A stretch of 64,000 nucleotides of DNA from Arenicella xantha (GCF_003315245.1 NZ_QNRT01000007.1:1-64000); one strand, 5' to 3'. Numbered from the stretch's first letter, positions 1 to 9,118 are shown. Translations and numbers: made by a program. Notes: generated from the sequence alone by a model not told the origin.

Positions 1-677
1 GTGAAGTCCTCTAGAGTAGGTTTGGTTGTAGCCGGCTCGTTGAGTAAATCAATACGCGCCTTGATACTGGTGTGATTCGAGGTTTCAGGCGTTTTCGCCG
101 TCTTGGCACGTATCGGGTTGAGATCAACGTACGCCATGCAGGACAGCAGCGCACCATCATCCAGCAACGCCTGACTCTTGAATCGCCCCTCCCAAAATCG
201 GCCAGTGCAGTCGTCTTCCTTGTTCGCCTCACGCGCGATGAACTCATTCACGATGCGCATATACCACGAGATATCACACAGCCTGGCGCGCCACGCTTCG
301 ACGTCTTCCAACAAACGTTCGTAAAGCACCGGATCAAGCGCATCACCATTCATAAAGTGTTGCGAAAGCACACTTCCGGAGAACAATGAATGCCAACGAC
401 GGATCACCTCACGTTCCGACCACGCGTCTGCAATGTCAGCTTGGACTCGCAGTACCACGTGGTAGTGATTACTCATCACCGCGTAGGCACACAGTTTAAT
501 GGCGAATGCGCCGGCGGTCTCATGCAATTTATCTTCGAGCCATTGACGACGATGTTCATAGCTAACACCCGAGTAGCTATCGACACCACATAAATAGGCA
601 CGCCGAACGCAGCGCGCTACGCAATGGTAATAAGGTATGTCGGCCAACGACACGAGAGCGCTTCTTGGTAGGGTCAT
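1..677 (-). CDS. REP-associated tyrosine (Y1/HUH) transposase, 3' end cut by window
   Basis: Read from the reverse complement: an ATG at 677 opens a frame that stays open to the window edge, so the C-terminus is outside. The product carries the Y1 transposase signature of RAYT enzymes: PYYHCVARCVRR near the N-terminus, the HUH metal site in AYAVMSNHYHVVL, then GRFWEGRFKSQALLDD and AYVDLNPIRA, which includes the catalytic tyrosine. Family members nick single-stranded REP hairpins. It is a close paralogue of the broken copy at 3684-4220, and the two flank the vWA/vWD gene pair. Nothing visible is broken, so it could be active. Confidence 0.85.
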   Translation of the reverse strand, partial: MTLPRSALVSLADIPYYHCVARCVRRAYLCGVDSYSGVSYEHRRQWLEDKLHETAGAFAIKLCAYAVMSNHYHVVLRVQADIADAWSEREVIRRWHSLFSGSVLSQHFMNGDALDPVLYERLLEDVEAWRARLCDISWYMRIVNEFIAREANKEDDCTGRFWEGRFKSQALLDDGALLSCMAYVDLNPIRAKTAKTPETSNHTSIKARIDLLNEPATTKPTLEDF

Positions 678-874
678 AACTATCCTTGTTGATTCATCCT
701 TGAATGACTTTATTCTGTCAGGGAAGCGAGTTTATGGCAAGATGATTGTGATGGGTGTCCCAGAAGGAAGGCTGACTAGTGCATCCACTCTGGTTTAGGC
801 ACTTGGCAAGAATTATCTTATTCTGCTTTAATGTGTCTAACTTGCAGGTATTTTTGTATAAATGGAGAATGATA

Positions 875-1900
875 ATGAAGTCCAAGTGCCTTATAGTCAT
901 CGGAGTTTGGGCCGTCATAGGCTTTTCAAGCGCTATGGCCCAAGAAAGTAGAGTGGTGTTTATCCTCGATGGTTCCAATAGTATGTGGGGCCAAGTGGAT
1001 GGCAAGGCAAAGATTGCCATTGCTCAAGAAGTGCTTGGTGATGTTACTACTCAGCTACCCAAAGACACAGCGATAGGACTCGCGGCTTATGGGCACCGAA
1101 GCAAGGATGATTGCGGCGATATCGAAATGCTGTTACCGATCAAGCAACGCCAGCCAAGCGAATTCGCAACCACCGTCGCGTCTGTGGTTCCCAAGGGCAA
1201 GACACCAATAGAAGGCGCGCTTGAGTTTGTTGCTGGCCAACTTGGTTCAAGCGGTGCTAAGACTCATTTGGTGCTAGTAAGCGATGGAGTTGAAAGCTGT
1301 GGCGGTGATCCTTGCGCCGCAGCCAAGGCTATGCACCAAGCGAATGCTAGCATGAGCATTCATCTCGTTGGCTTTGGCGTAAACAAGAAGGAGCGGCAAC
1401 AACTGCAATGTATTGCTACTGAGGGCGGGGGAATGTATGCCGACGCGCAATCGGCCGCAGACCTTACAAAAGCGCTGGCCGCAGTAACTGAAAACGTGGC
1501 AAAAAATATTAACGAATCTGCACCAGTGATACCGCCAATTGATACCAGCGGCCCAAACTGGAGTTTGCAAAGTGAAGATCAGACGTTTAACGGCAAACTT
1601 TTTAAACACTTCACCCTAGATGGCAATCATATGATTCACCTAATCAACCGAGATGCAGTCAATTTTGCCTTTGCCTACGAGGGTGAAGATTCTGGGCAAC
1701 GCAAGGTAATGTATGCGACGTTCGCAGATGGGCGGGGGCCAATATGCCGACGAGTAGGTCCAATAGAAGACTTTACTGTAAGTTTTATGCCAGCTGAGCC
1801 TGGCTGGATAGCAGGCAGTTTTAACGGCATACTAGGTTGCCCCGACTATAGCGCTATGCCGGTTGAAGGCTCTTTTTATGTTAAAGCGGCGGAGGAATGA
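875..1900 (+). CDS. secreted von Willebrand factor type A (vWA) domain protein
   Basis: Product of 341 residues. The start at 875 is chosen over upstream ATGs because GGAGA lies 6 bases before it and a signal peptide follows at once (hydrophobic to about residue 20, cleavage near AMAQ). The vWA domain spans about residues 26-205. Its MIDAS motif is intact: D32-G-S34-N-S36, the GKTP loop threonine and LVSDG. Such domains bind protein partners through a metal ion. The remaining ~115 residues match no family I recognise and hold two cysteines that may pair. The stop overlaps an in-frame ATG of the vWD gene, so the two are co-transcribed and probably partners in the periplasm or outside. Confidence 0.85.
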   Translation: MKSKCLIVIGVWAVIGFSSAMAQESRVVFILDGSNSMWGQVDGKAKIAIAQEVLGDVTTQLPKDTAIGLAAYGHRSKDDCGDIEMLLPIKQRQPSEFATTVASVVPKGKTPIEGALEFVAGQLGSSGAKTHLVLVSDGVESCGGDPCAAAKAMHQANASMSIHLVGFGVNKKERQQLQCIATEGGGMYADAQSAADLTKALAAVTENVAKNINESAPVIPPIDTSGPNWSLQSEDQTFNGKLFKHFTLDGNHMIHLINRDAVNFAFAYEGEDSGQRKVMYATFADGRGPICRRVGPIEDFTVSFMPAEPGWIAGSFNGILGCPDYSAMPVEGSFYVKAAEE

Positions 1901-1902
1901 GC

Positions 1903-3714
1903 ATGCTTAATCAATTCTTAGAACCACGCCAACCACGTCTCATGTTGCAATTTATTGTTCTAATGGTGATGTCCGTGGTTGTCGTTTCTGCGGCAAATGC
2001 ACAAGATATAATTAAGGGTGACTGGACATACTCTGATGGGGGCTATATCGGATCGCCCACGCCGACCAAAGGAGATGGGCCCGATGGAGAGGCAGGTTGT
2101 AACATTCTATTTTGGAGTGGGGAAGGCCTACTTGGACACCCTTGCGCTATGGAATGCAAAAGCAGCGGGGGCTATAAGCTTACTGGTGAAGATTACCAAT
2201 CAAATTGTAACCAAGCACCAAACAATTCAATGGGTGAGATCACCCATAAAGATGGCGATAGCTGCACTATCGTGAAAGGAAGCCCAGAGGGCACAAATTC
2301 AAAGGGTGTGGGAGGGGGTTTTTTTCCCAACGGTCACCCCCGCTGTCAAGGCGTTGTAGGCGACCCGCACCTAACCTCTTTTGACGGCACCAGGGTCGAC
2401 CTGCAGGCTAGCGGTGAATTTGTGTTTACCAAATCGCTTGATGATGGCTTTGAAGTACAGGGGCGGCTTGAATCAGCTGGTAAATCTAGATCGGTTAGCG
2501 TGGTCACGTCAATCGCGGTCTCCGTTCCTCCCTATCGCATCACCATGAGTCCTAAAGCAGGTGATTTCCTGCGCGTTGATGGTGAGGTTTTCGATATACC
2601 CGATGGCGAATCTTTAATACTTACTGATGCCGATACTATCATCGTGCATCAAGGACGCCGCCACACCATAGTTTTGCCTGATAGCACTAACGTGCATGTT
2701 GATAATTTTAGCAATAAGTTTTTAAATTTTTTCGTCCTGCTTGCCGAGTCACGTGACGGTCGTATGGTCGGTATTGGCGGCAATGGGGATGGCAACAAAT
2801 CGAATGATTTTCTCACCGCGACGGGTACACAGCTAGCATCGCCCCCAGATTTCGAAACTCTTTATAAACAGTTTGCTGAGAGTTGGCGGGTAACTGCAGA
2901 GTCTTCACTGTTTGACTACTTGCCTAGCGAATCGTATGAAACCTTTCAAGACCCCGGCATGCCCTACCAAAAAGTTGCTCTCAGCGACATTTCGCTGGTC
3001 AAGAAGGCACGTGCAGAGATGGCCTGTCGGGCAGCTGGGCTGATCACTGGCCCGTCGCTTGAAGATTGTATATTCGACTACGCTTTGACAGGCGAAGAGC
3101 TATTTATCGAATCAGCAATCAGCACGCAACAACCACCTCAATTTGTTGAAGAGCCAGATACCGTTAAGGTCGAAGCACCGAGAACTGGCTTCGCTGCTCA
3201 CAAAATTGAGTTGGGAATTTTAGGGCCCGTTAAAGTAGGTTCGTGGATCGGGTTTGCACCCAAAGACAGTAGTGCTGCTAGTAAGGTTGACACACCGTTT
3301 AGCGATGCGCGTCTCAACGGCAAAGGAAAAAATACCAGCCTGTTAGTTCCCTCTACGCCGGGGCATTACGAGTTACGTTACCGCGAAGACCAAAAACTCG
3401 GACCAACTACCTTTCGTATACCATTTGAAGTTGTCGCGCCTGAAATCGAAATCAAGGCTGCTTCTTCAGCGCCAGTTGGCGGTGAACTCGAGGTCACACT
3501 GGTCGGAGATATCGGCGATTCGATGAGGCTTGTTGTTGTACCGGCAGAAAGCACCAACAATAAGGGCCGCGCCTTAACGTTGGGGCAAGGCACTGAATCA
3601 ACAGGCACATTACGCCGCCTGCCTAAGGAAGCGGGTGAATATGAACTTCGTGTGGTGAGCAGCTATGGAAAAACCAAAGCCGTTTATGCCAAGCGAGCGC
3701 TACGCCTTGAATAA
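1903..3714 (+). CDS. secreted vWF type D domain protein with Ig-like C-terminus
   Basis: Product of about 603 residues. An ATG at 1897 overlaps the preceding stop, but GGAGG sits 7 bases before the ATG at 1903, which is preferred. A signal peptide ends near SAANAQ. Residues ~35-150 form a cysteine-rich region. A vWD domain begins at VVGDPHLTSFDG (about residue 152) and runs to about 330. The last ~180 residues hold two beta-sandwich repeats ending in GHYELRY and GEYELRV, a type often found in proteobacterial vWA proteins. Function unknown; a structural or adhesive extracellular role is inferred. The 3' end overlaps the broken transposase on the other strand by 31 bases. Confidence 0.8.
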   Translation: MLNQFLEPRQPRLMLQFIVLMVMSVVVVSAANAQDIIKGDWTYSDGGYIGSPTPTKGDGPDGEAGCNILFWSGEGLLGHPCAMECKSSGGYKLTGEDYQSNCNQAPNNSMGEITHKDGDSCTIVKGSPEGTNSKGVGGGFFPNGHPRCQGVVGDPHLTSFDGTRVDLQASGEFVFTKSLDDGFEVQGRLESAGKSRSVSVVTSIAVSVPPYRITMSPKAGDFLRVDGEVFDIPDGESLILTDADTIIVHQGRRHTIVLPDSTNVHVDNFSNKFLNFFVLLAESRDGRMVGIGGNGDGNKSNDFLTATGTQLASPPDFETLYKQFAESWRVTAESSLFDYLPSESYETFQDPGMPYQKVALSDISLVKKARAEMACRAAGLITGPSLEDCIFDYALTGEELFIESAISTQQPPQFVEEPDTVKVEAPRTGFAAHKIELGILGPVKVGSWIGFAPKDSSAASKVDTPFSDARLNGKGKNTSLLVPSTPGHYELRYREDQKLGPTTFRIPFEVVAPEIEIKAASSAPVGGELEVTLVGDIGDSMRLVVVPAESTNNKGRALTLGQGTESTGTLRRLPKEAGEYELRVVSSYGKTKAVYAKRALRLE

Positions 3715-4220
3715 GATAGTGGGTGGTGTTCTAAAGAATTTATGAATAATAAGGACAGGCATGTTTTGGCTTTTCTGGCTATCAATTCATTGACCACTTT
3801 CATGAACCAAGACAGGCTACATAGGCATTCACGCCAAGTTTCGATGTCTCGATCAAGCACAGCTATTTGTGCGGGTAAAAGCGTGTCTCTGTTCAAATAG
3901 CATTGGGATAAGTAAGTTCCTTTAACGAGCCTTTGCCAGCGTCGAACCACTTCACATTTGCTCCATTGCGCGGCACCGTCTGGTCGCAAATGCACGACCA
4001 CATGATAGTGATTACTCATGACGGCATACGCACAAAGCTTGATCGAAAAGACGGTCGCGACATGTTGCAATTTGGCCTCTAGCCATTGCCGACGATGTTC
4101 GTAATCGGTCTCAGTGTGTTGGTCGTAGCCGCATAAAAAGGCACGTCGAACGCACCGTGAAACGCAATGGTAATAGGGCGTGTCGGTAGGCGACACAAGC
4201 GTGCTGCGTGGTTGAGTCAT
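3684..4220 (-). pseudogene. truncated REP-associated tyrosine transposase
   Basis: 178 codons from an ATG at 4220. The N-terminal ~150 residues align with the copy at 1-677 (PYYHCVSRCVRRAFLCG, LCAYAVMSNHYHVVVHL, MKVVNELIARKA). The paralogue then continues with the GRFWEGRFKSQALLDD block and the catalytic tyrosine region. Here that is replaced by about 25 unrelated residues running into the 3' end of the vWD gene. Without the catalytic tyrosine the product should be inactive. Ten-base inverted repeats (3753-3762 and 4290-4299) bracket it. Confidence 0.8.
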
Positions 4221-4299
4221 TCCGTAACTCCAGTTTATTTCCTTGTGTGACTAGAGTGACATTTTGGAAGGTGCTTTTCAAGTGTTACTATGCCTGTCC
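3753..4299. repeat. 10-bp inverted repeat pair bracketing the broken transposase
   Basis: GGACAGGCAT at 3753-3762 is the exact reverse complement of ATGCCTGTCC at 4290-4299. The left copy lies inside the aberrant tail of the truncated RAYT. The right copy forms the first codons of the next transposase frame, exactly where that protein loses its family N-terminus. Both arms therefore coincide with the breakpoints of two transposase genes, which suggests element ends or a recombination motif. Confidence 0.55.
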
Positions 4300-5075
4300 C
4301 ATTTAGTCGCGAAGATAACCGCGACCGAATCAACTTTTTGAATCTATTTGCTGATGTTTGTGATCGATACAATTGGGTATGCCATTCTTATTGCCTGATG
4401 AGCAATCATTATCATTTGTTGATTGAAACTCCCGATGGCAATCTATCAAAGGGGAGGCGGCAATTGAATGGTGTCTACAGTCAACTTTATAACTGCAGGC
4501 ATAAGTTGGTCGGGCATGTATTTCAAGGACGCTATCACGCGATTCTGGTTGAAAAGGAAACACACTTAAAAGAGCTTGCTCGATATGTGGTACTCAACCC
4601 AGTTCGTGCTGGAATTGTAATGAACGTCGAGCAATGGCGGTGGAGCAGTTACCGCGCCATGATTGCCAAAACGTCAAAACCGACGTGGCTTGAAACAGAT
4701 TGGTTATTGAGCACATTTCATTCGAACCGAAAGCAGGCCATTCAAGCATTTACTAAATTTGTCGCGGCAGGGAAGGGCGTACGATCACCGCTTGACGATA
4801 GGAAGAACCCATTAATCTTGGGAAGTGACGAATTCATCGAGACAAACCTTGCGAGGTTAGAGTTACCTGAAGACCTAACTGAATTCACCAAAGCGCAGAG
4901 AACACGACCGGCAAAACCAGTGGAATGGTACCGAGAGAACGCCAGCAGCCGGAATGATGCTATTGCAATCGCCTACCAGAGCGGGCGATACTCAATGAAG
5001 GAAATAGGTGACTGTTTCGGATTAGGCTATTCGATGGTGAGTCGGATCATCAAGAATTCAAGATTCAAGACGTGA
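4290..5075 (+). CDS. Y1/HUH transposase of a second subfamily, N-terminus lost
   Basis: 261 residues. It shows the HUH site (CLMSNHYHLLIETP), GHVFQGRYHAILVEK and the catalytic-tyrosine segment LKELARYVVLNPVRAGIV. The C-terminal ~60 residues look like a helix-turn-helix (MKEIGDCFGLGYSMVSRII). Family members normally begin with ~35 residues containing ALYHVTSRGN; here the frame starts at MPVPFSREDNRDR, with a stop shortly upstream and no good ribosome site. It is probably a 5'-truncated, possibly dead copy. It ends a few bases before the truncated zot frame opens, so it may have inserted into or replaced phage sequence. Confidence 0.75.
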   Translation: MPVPFSREDNRDRINFLNLFADVCDRYNWVCHSYCLMSNHYHLLIETPDGNLSKGRRQLNGVYSQLYNCRHKLVGHVFQGRYHAILVEKETHLKELARYVVLNPVRAGIVMNVEQWRWSSYRAMIAKTSKPTWLETDWLLSTFHSNRKQAIQAFTKFVAAGKGVRSPLDDRKNPLILGSDEFIETNLARLELPEDLTEFTKAQRTRPAKPVEWYRENASSRNDAIAIAYQSGRYSMKEIGDCFGLGYSMVSRIIKNSRFKT

Positions 5076-5083
5076 CCCTCTAA

Positions 5084-6127
5084 TCTACTGAGGAGACCAC
5101 CGGTAGCGACTGCATAGAGCTGACACTCGACGAGGTAGAACGTTGGTTTGAAGTGGTTCCCGATGGTGCTGTATTGGCAATTGATGAGATTCAAGATATA
5201 TGGCCAGCACGGAAAACAGGCTCACCGATTCCCGAAGCTGTAAAGCAAATGGCGCAAATTCGTCATAGAGGCATTACTCTAATATTTACCAGTCAATTCA
5301 ACACACAATTAGATACGAATATCCGTTATCTAGTAAAACAACACATTGTACTCAAAGAGCTACCGAGTACCGCTTTCGGTAAACGCATCAAATGGCTCGA
5401 ATGGAACGACTACCAGCCAAACCCAAGGGACTACCACGCGCAAAAAGAGGCGTTGGTAAACAAGACACTTAAAATCAAAAAGACGTACTTTAATTGGTAC
5501 ACCTCCGCCTCATCACATCACGTCAAAACAGGTTTACCACTCAAACTCTATCTCTGGTTAGCGCTTATCGTGGCTTGCATTTGTTGGGGTATTTACGTCG
5601 TTTTCTTCATGATAGCGCCCGACAAAAAAGACTCGAACTCCGCTAGTACGGTTTCACAACTTCAAGATGCAGTTACATCGGGTTTTAACAGTACCAGGGC
5701 GAATACCGGATACTCTGACTCTAACTTATTCGACGACAAATCGACCTACATCAAAGCAATCACGCCGGTGATCACTGACAAACCGGATACGGCTCCAATC
5801 TATACAGCGTTGCACGAAGCCGTATCGAAGCCCATTAAAAATTGCTTAGTGATCCACAGAGACTCCGGTAACGAATGCCGTTGCTATTCGCAGCAAGCGA
5901 CGATATTGTCAATTTCAGACAGACAGTGCTTTTTGCACGTACGCGATGGTTACGAATTTGACTACACTAAGCCGGATATCACTGATTCAGAAGGGACTAA
6001 TTATGGCCTGTCGACGACCAGTGAGCCATTAGAGTTAGACGAACTAGAAAACGTCCCCTACACACCCAATCTATCAACAATGTCTCGCAAAACGTCTGTC
6101 AGGCATCCAGCGTCACCTAATTTGTAA
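5084..6127 (+). pseudogene. zot: Zot-like (zonular occludens toxin) inovirus assembly ATPase, 5'-truncated
   Basis: The frame is open from just after a stop at 5081-5083. A GTG at 5153 is the first plausible start, but zot-like sequence is already readable upstream (LTLDEVERWFEVVPDG). The Walker B region VLAIDEIQDIWP and the following RHRGITLIFTSQ and LVKQHIVLKEL segments are typical of Zot/pI proteins of filamentous phages, followed by a membrane helix (LYLWLALIVACICWGIYVVF) and a Cys-containing periplasmic tail. The N-terminal ~60-70 residues with the Walker A loop are missing, so ATPase function should be lost. A relic of a filamentous prophage, about 3.4 kb from a dif-like site, the usual target of such phages. 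Confidence 0.8.
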
Positions 6128-6274
6128 AAACCTAGATATGAGATTACATTCTACCTAGCGAAGTTTTGACGTTATCTGACAGTAAGTGTCTGAGTTTTGC
6201 CCAAAACAGTCATTTAAACAGGCTCAACTTCAGGGTATGGCGCTTCCAATGTTTTCTGAATTGCATTTTCTACT

Positions 6275-6964
6275 TCACCGGAAAAAAAGATTTTCGCCGT
6301 CACTTCTCGTTATATTGGCATCGTAAAAAACGATTTTTCCGACACTGAGAGCAACCTCATCTGTCTGAACAATTTTGGTTAAGTATAGAATCGCACCGAC
6401 ATCATAGTCTGTTATATCAGTATAAAAAAAATACACTCGAGACTCCCACATATCACCATCTATAAAGGGACCTTCCCATGATATTTCGCTGTTACCCTCG
6501 AGCAAAAAATGCATCTTCTTTTTGTTAGCTCTCAATCTGCTTTCATCTGGCTTAAATGATTGATCATTAACCTTGATTTCTGGATCTCTCAAAAACCCAT
6601 TTCCATCATTTGAAACAGTCAGCACCAAGCGACTTGAAACATTAGTTATCTCAAACGATAAATGTGGTTGTAATTGAGCCCGTTGTACCCTTGCGGTATA
6701 TACCGATTGGTCTATTAATCGAGAAAACTCTTCTTTTTGTTGTTTAAAAAGATGTAATGCGAGCCAAAAAGCTAAACCAGTGAAAAGTGCAGTTAGCGCT
6801 CCAAACGAGTCGCCCACAGATCCCAAGACGGAAAAGCTATTTTGATGCCATTTAGTAATGGGCCAAGTCAAAAGTAGCAAAATAACGGTGTACGCGACAA
6901 ACAATACAAGTACTAAGACCCAGCCATATTTGACTAAATCAATAATTTTTTTTCTTGCGTCCAT
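6275..6964 (-). CDS. two-helix inner membrane protein of unknown function
   Basis: 229 residues with two predicted membrane helices (about residues 13-34 and 50-72, the latter GALTALFTGLAFWLALHLF) followed by a short coiled stretch and a ~140-residue soluble domain. The helix pair followed by a KQQKEE-type linker resembles the layout of proteins often annotated as putative phage abortive infection proteins, but no family motif is decisive. It lies between the dead zot gene and the DUF4062 gene in AT-rich sequence and is probably accessory DNA. Convergent with zot. Confidence 0.6.
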   Translation of the reverse strand: MDARKKIIDLVKYGWVLVLVLFVAYTVILLLLTWPITKWHQNSFSVLGSVGDSFGALTALFTGLAFWLALHLFKQQKEEFSRLIDQSVYTARVQRAQLQPHLSFEITNVSSRLVLTVSNDGNGFLRDPEIKVNDQSFKPDESRLRANKKKMHFLLEGNSEISWEGPFIDGDMWESRVYFFYTDITDYDVGAILYLTKIVQTDEVALSVGKIVFYDANITRSDGENLFFR

Positions 6965-7140
6965 GTGATAAAACCTGAGAGTCCTGGATAGCTTTTTAGT
7001 TAAAATTTTCGGGAATTATTGAGAGTCCCGAATGGCCCAAACAAGTATCTTACAGTCATTAGCACATATTATCGAATCTTGATTTTTGAGATGTCTGTCA
7101 ATTCTCTACCTATACATTTAATACTTTAATTCCGAGTCGG

Positions 7141-7160
7141 GGTAGGCGGGTACCGCCACC
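7141..7160. repeat. GTAG-led small hairpin, REP-like
   Basis: GTAG (7142-7145) overlaps a stem GGCGG/CCGCC (7145-7149 with 7153-7157, 3-base loop), extended by GGT/ACC with one bulged A. A GTAG or GGAG tetranucleotide next to a short imperfect hairpin is the known layout of REP sequences recognised by RAYT transposases. Only this one copy was noticed. Confidence 0.35.
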
Positions 7161-7166
7161 GACCGG

Positions 7167-7200
7167 AATTTAAAAGGCCGCGAAAGCGGCCGTTTAAATT
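7167..7200. repeat. long hairpin with GAAA tetraloop
   Basis: A 15-base arm (7167-7181) pairs with 7186-7200 at 14 of 15 positions around a GAAA loop. The inner stem is GGCCGC/GCGGCC and the outer part AATTTAAA/TTTAAATT. It may be a bidirectional terminator or the second half of a REP-like pair with the hairpin immediately to its left. Confidence 0.6.
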
Positions 7201-7658
7201 GTGCACGTGTAGTAACACTGCACATTATTCTCAAAAGTGATAAAAATTCGCTGATTTCACCATTTTTCGCCGCTTTTTACTCACGTAGCTCTAGCGCATG
7301 GATGCGCGGTCAAATCCAAGGACGGATGGTTAACTTACCGAAGTAGGGCGGATCACTGTTACAATTGTCGCCCGAATATTTCTATTTCCACAACAATCCC
7401 GACCCCTGACAACAATCTTTACCCTAACTCTGTAGATTCTCCTTCTCTGACTTCTATACTAGACCTTCTAGTCATACTGTGAGCGTCCACCGGCATGAAA
7501 TTCCATTGGTCTATTTATGTTCGTAAGTGTAAGCTGTCATGATTAAGTCGTTCAAGATTTGCGTTAGTTTTCGCGGCTTCCGTATACATTTCTTCCACTT
7601 TACAATTTAATGTTGTATATAAAATGAAATTTGAATTAAAAATCAAAAGACTGGAAGT

Positions 7659-7717
7659 TTCAGATATGAGTAGTGCCATAAATTTTGCAGAGAAAAGACT
7701 CATTTCTCATATCTGAA
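7659..7717. promoter_or_regulatory. 12-bp inverted repeat upstream of the DUF4062 gene
   Basis: TTCAGATATGAG (7659-7670) and CTCATATCTGAA (7706-7717) are exact reverse complements 35 bases apart, 24 bases before the GTG start at 7742. It could be an operator or a leader hairpin controlling the gene. Confidence 0.4.
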
Positions 7718-7741
7718 TGAACTTACATAAAAGGATGTATT

Positions 7742-9070
7742 GTGGATTCTAAAAAATACCAGGTTTTTATCAGTTCCACCTATTCTGATCTTGTGGAAGA
7801 GCGGGACGGTATAATTAAAGCTATCCTAGAGATGTATCATATTCCGATAGGAATGGAAATGTTCAGTGCTGAGGATGAAGATCAGTGGGAAATCATAAGA
7901 AGAACAATTGAGGTAAGTGATTATTATATCCTCGTATTAGGCTTACGATATGGTACTCAAACCTCTGATGGTATTAGCTACACACAAAAAGAATATCAGT
8001 ATGCATTAGAAATGAGCATACCAATTCTGGCATTTGTTATGGATGAGTCGTTGGCTTTACCCTCAGTAAAAAGAGACGATGATCTTACTGATATCTTGAA
8101 TTTTCGAAATTTAGTTTTACACAATTCTAAAATGGCTCAGTTTTGGAGCTCAAAAGAAGAACTAATAAAAAATGTTTCGATATCTTTAATGAAGCAAATT
8201 ATTCAAAAGCCAGCTATTGGTTGGGTTCGTGGCGATAAAGTTGGGATTGAACAGGAAATAACTAAAGAATTAGCGTCTACGATTAAAGAGAATAGAGAAT
8301 TAAGAGAAAAAATATCTGATTTAGAGGCAAGATTTTCTCCTAAAATTCCTGTAATCGAAGTGACTATAGAGCCACCATCGATAGATGAAAAATTTGATAA
8401 ATTCACTAAAATATTAGTGCCTGAAAGAATAAATACCGATGAAATAGAACCTAGCTTAAAACATTTTATAGAACCTGGTGAGATCGAACGTTTTAATAGC
8501 GGACTTCCCAATCAACGACAGATTGATCAGTATAATTCTGAATTAGAAATTCAATACAAGATTGAACATTATTCAACCCCTTTAAAAATTCGTGTTGCCA
8601 ATGAGGGAACAGTAAAAGCTAACAACTTGTTTGTCGAACTCACTTTCCCTGAGGGGATTTTAATTTACAGCATAGGTCAACATCCTGCCAAACCTAAAAA
8701 CCCAATACCAATTAGCCCTATTGTAAAAGCACGATTAAGAGTAAAAGAAAAATTAAGGAGCTTAGACCCGGTTTCAATATCCCAAGATCTCTTTGCATCA
8801 GGTCGCAACATAGATATGCTCGCAAGTTCCGATATCCCTATCCCAACAATATATCCAAAGGATTTGGACTGGTGGACAAATCTAGAAGGTAATAAGTTAA
8901 CTATAACACTACAACACTTGCTTCACACAAGGGCTAAGGTTTTTGGTGATGACTATATGATCGTCCCTTTAAATTCAGAGAATCACCAAATTAAAGTGGA
9001 CATAATATGTGAAGAGTATCAAGAAATTGAAACTGACAGAATAGAAATGGCTTTGCATAAAGATTTATAA
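7742..9070 (+). CDS. DUF4062 domain protein
   Basis: 442 residues from a GTG start with AAGGA 6-7 bases upstream. Residues ~5-95 are a clear DUF4062 domain: YQVFISSTYSDLVEERD, GMEMFSAEDEDQWEIIRRTI and YYILVLGLRYGT. DUF4062 has a TIR-like fold and often heads large signalling or putative defence proteins. Here it is followed by a short coiled coil (~180-200) and a ~240-residue region that I do not recognise, apparently beta-rich. There is no STAND NTPase or WD repeat, so the architecture is compact. The gene is AT-rich compared with core genes in the window, stands alone near the terminus and is probably acquired. A defence role is inference only. Confidence 0.75.
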   Translation: MDSKKYQVFISSTYSDLVEERDGIIKAILEMYHIPIGMEMFSAEDEDQWEIIRRTIEVSDYYILVLGLRYGTQTSDGISYTQKEYQYALEMSIPILAFVMDESLALPSVKRDDDLTDILNFRNLVLHNSKMAQFWSSKEELIKNVSISLMKQIIQKPAIGWVRGDKVGIEQEITKELASTIKENRELREKISDLEARFSPKIPVIEVTIEPPSIDEKFDKFTKILVPERINTDEIEPSLKHFIEPGEIERFNSGLPNQRQIDQYNSELEIQYKIEHYSTPLKIRVANEGTVKANNLFVELTFPEGILIYSIGQHPAKPKNPIPISPIVKARLRVKEKLRSLDPVSISQDLFASGRNIDMLASSDIPIPTIYPKDLDWWTNLEGNKLTITLQHLLHTRAKVFGDDYMIVPLNSENHQIKVDIICEEYQEIETDRIEMALHKDL

Positions 9071-9118
9071 CAAATCAAGTAAACGGAACTAAAACAGTAG
9101 GCTAGGTTTCATTTATTG

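Larger units (their letters stand above)
6965..7741. other. 777-base non-coding stretch with hairpins
   Basis: No convincing gene. It holds two adjacent hairpins (7141-7200) and a 12-base inverted repeat (7659-7717) just before the DUF4062 start. The 62-codon frame at 7515-7703 on the minus strand overlaps that inverted repeat and has no family resemblance. Confidence 0.5.

Noticed and set aside
5153..6127. Zot gene as an intact protein starting at GTG 5153
   Set aside because: Zot-like sequence continues upstream to a stop at 5081-5083 and the Walker A region is missing, so it is a truncated remnant.
6166..6348. 60-codon plus-strand frame
   Set aside because: Overlaps the 3' end of the minus-strand membrane protein gene; no ribosome site or recognisable domain.
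7515..7703. 62-codon minus-strand frame
   Set aside because: Runs through the inverted repeat before the DUF4062 gene and has low-complexity composition; unsupported as a gene.
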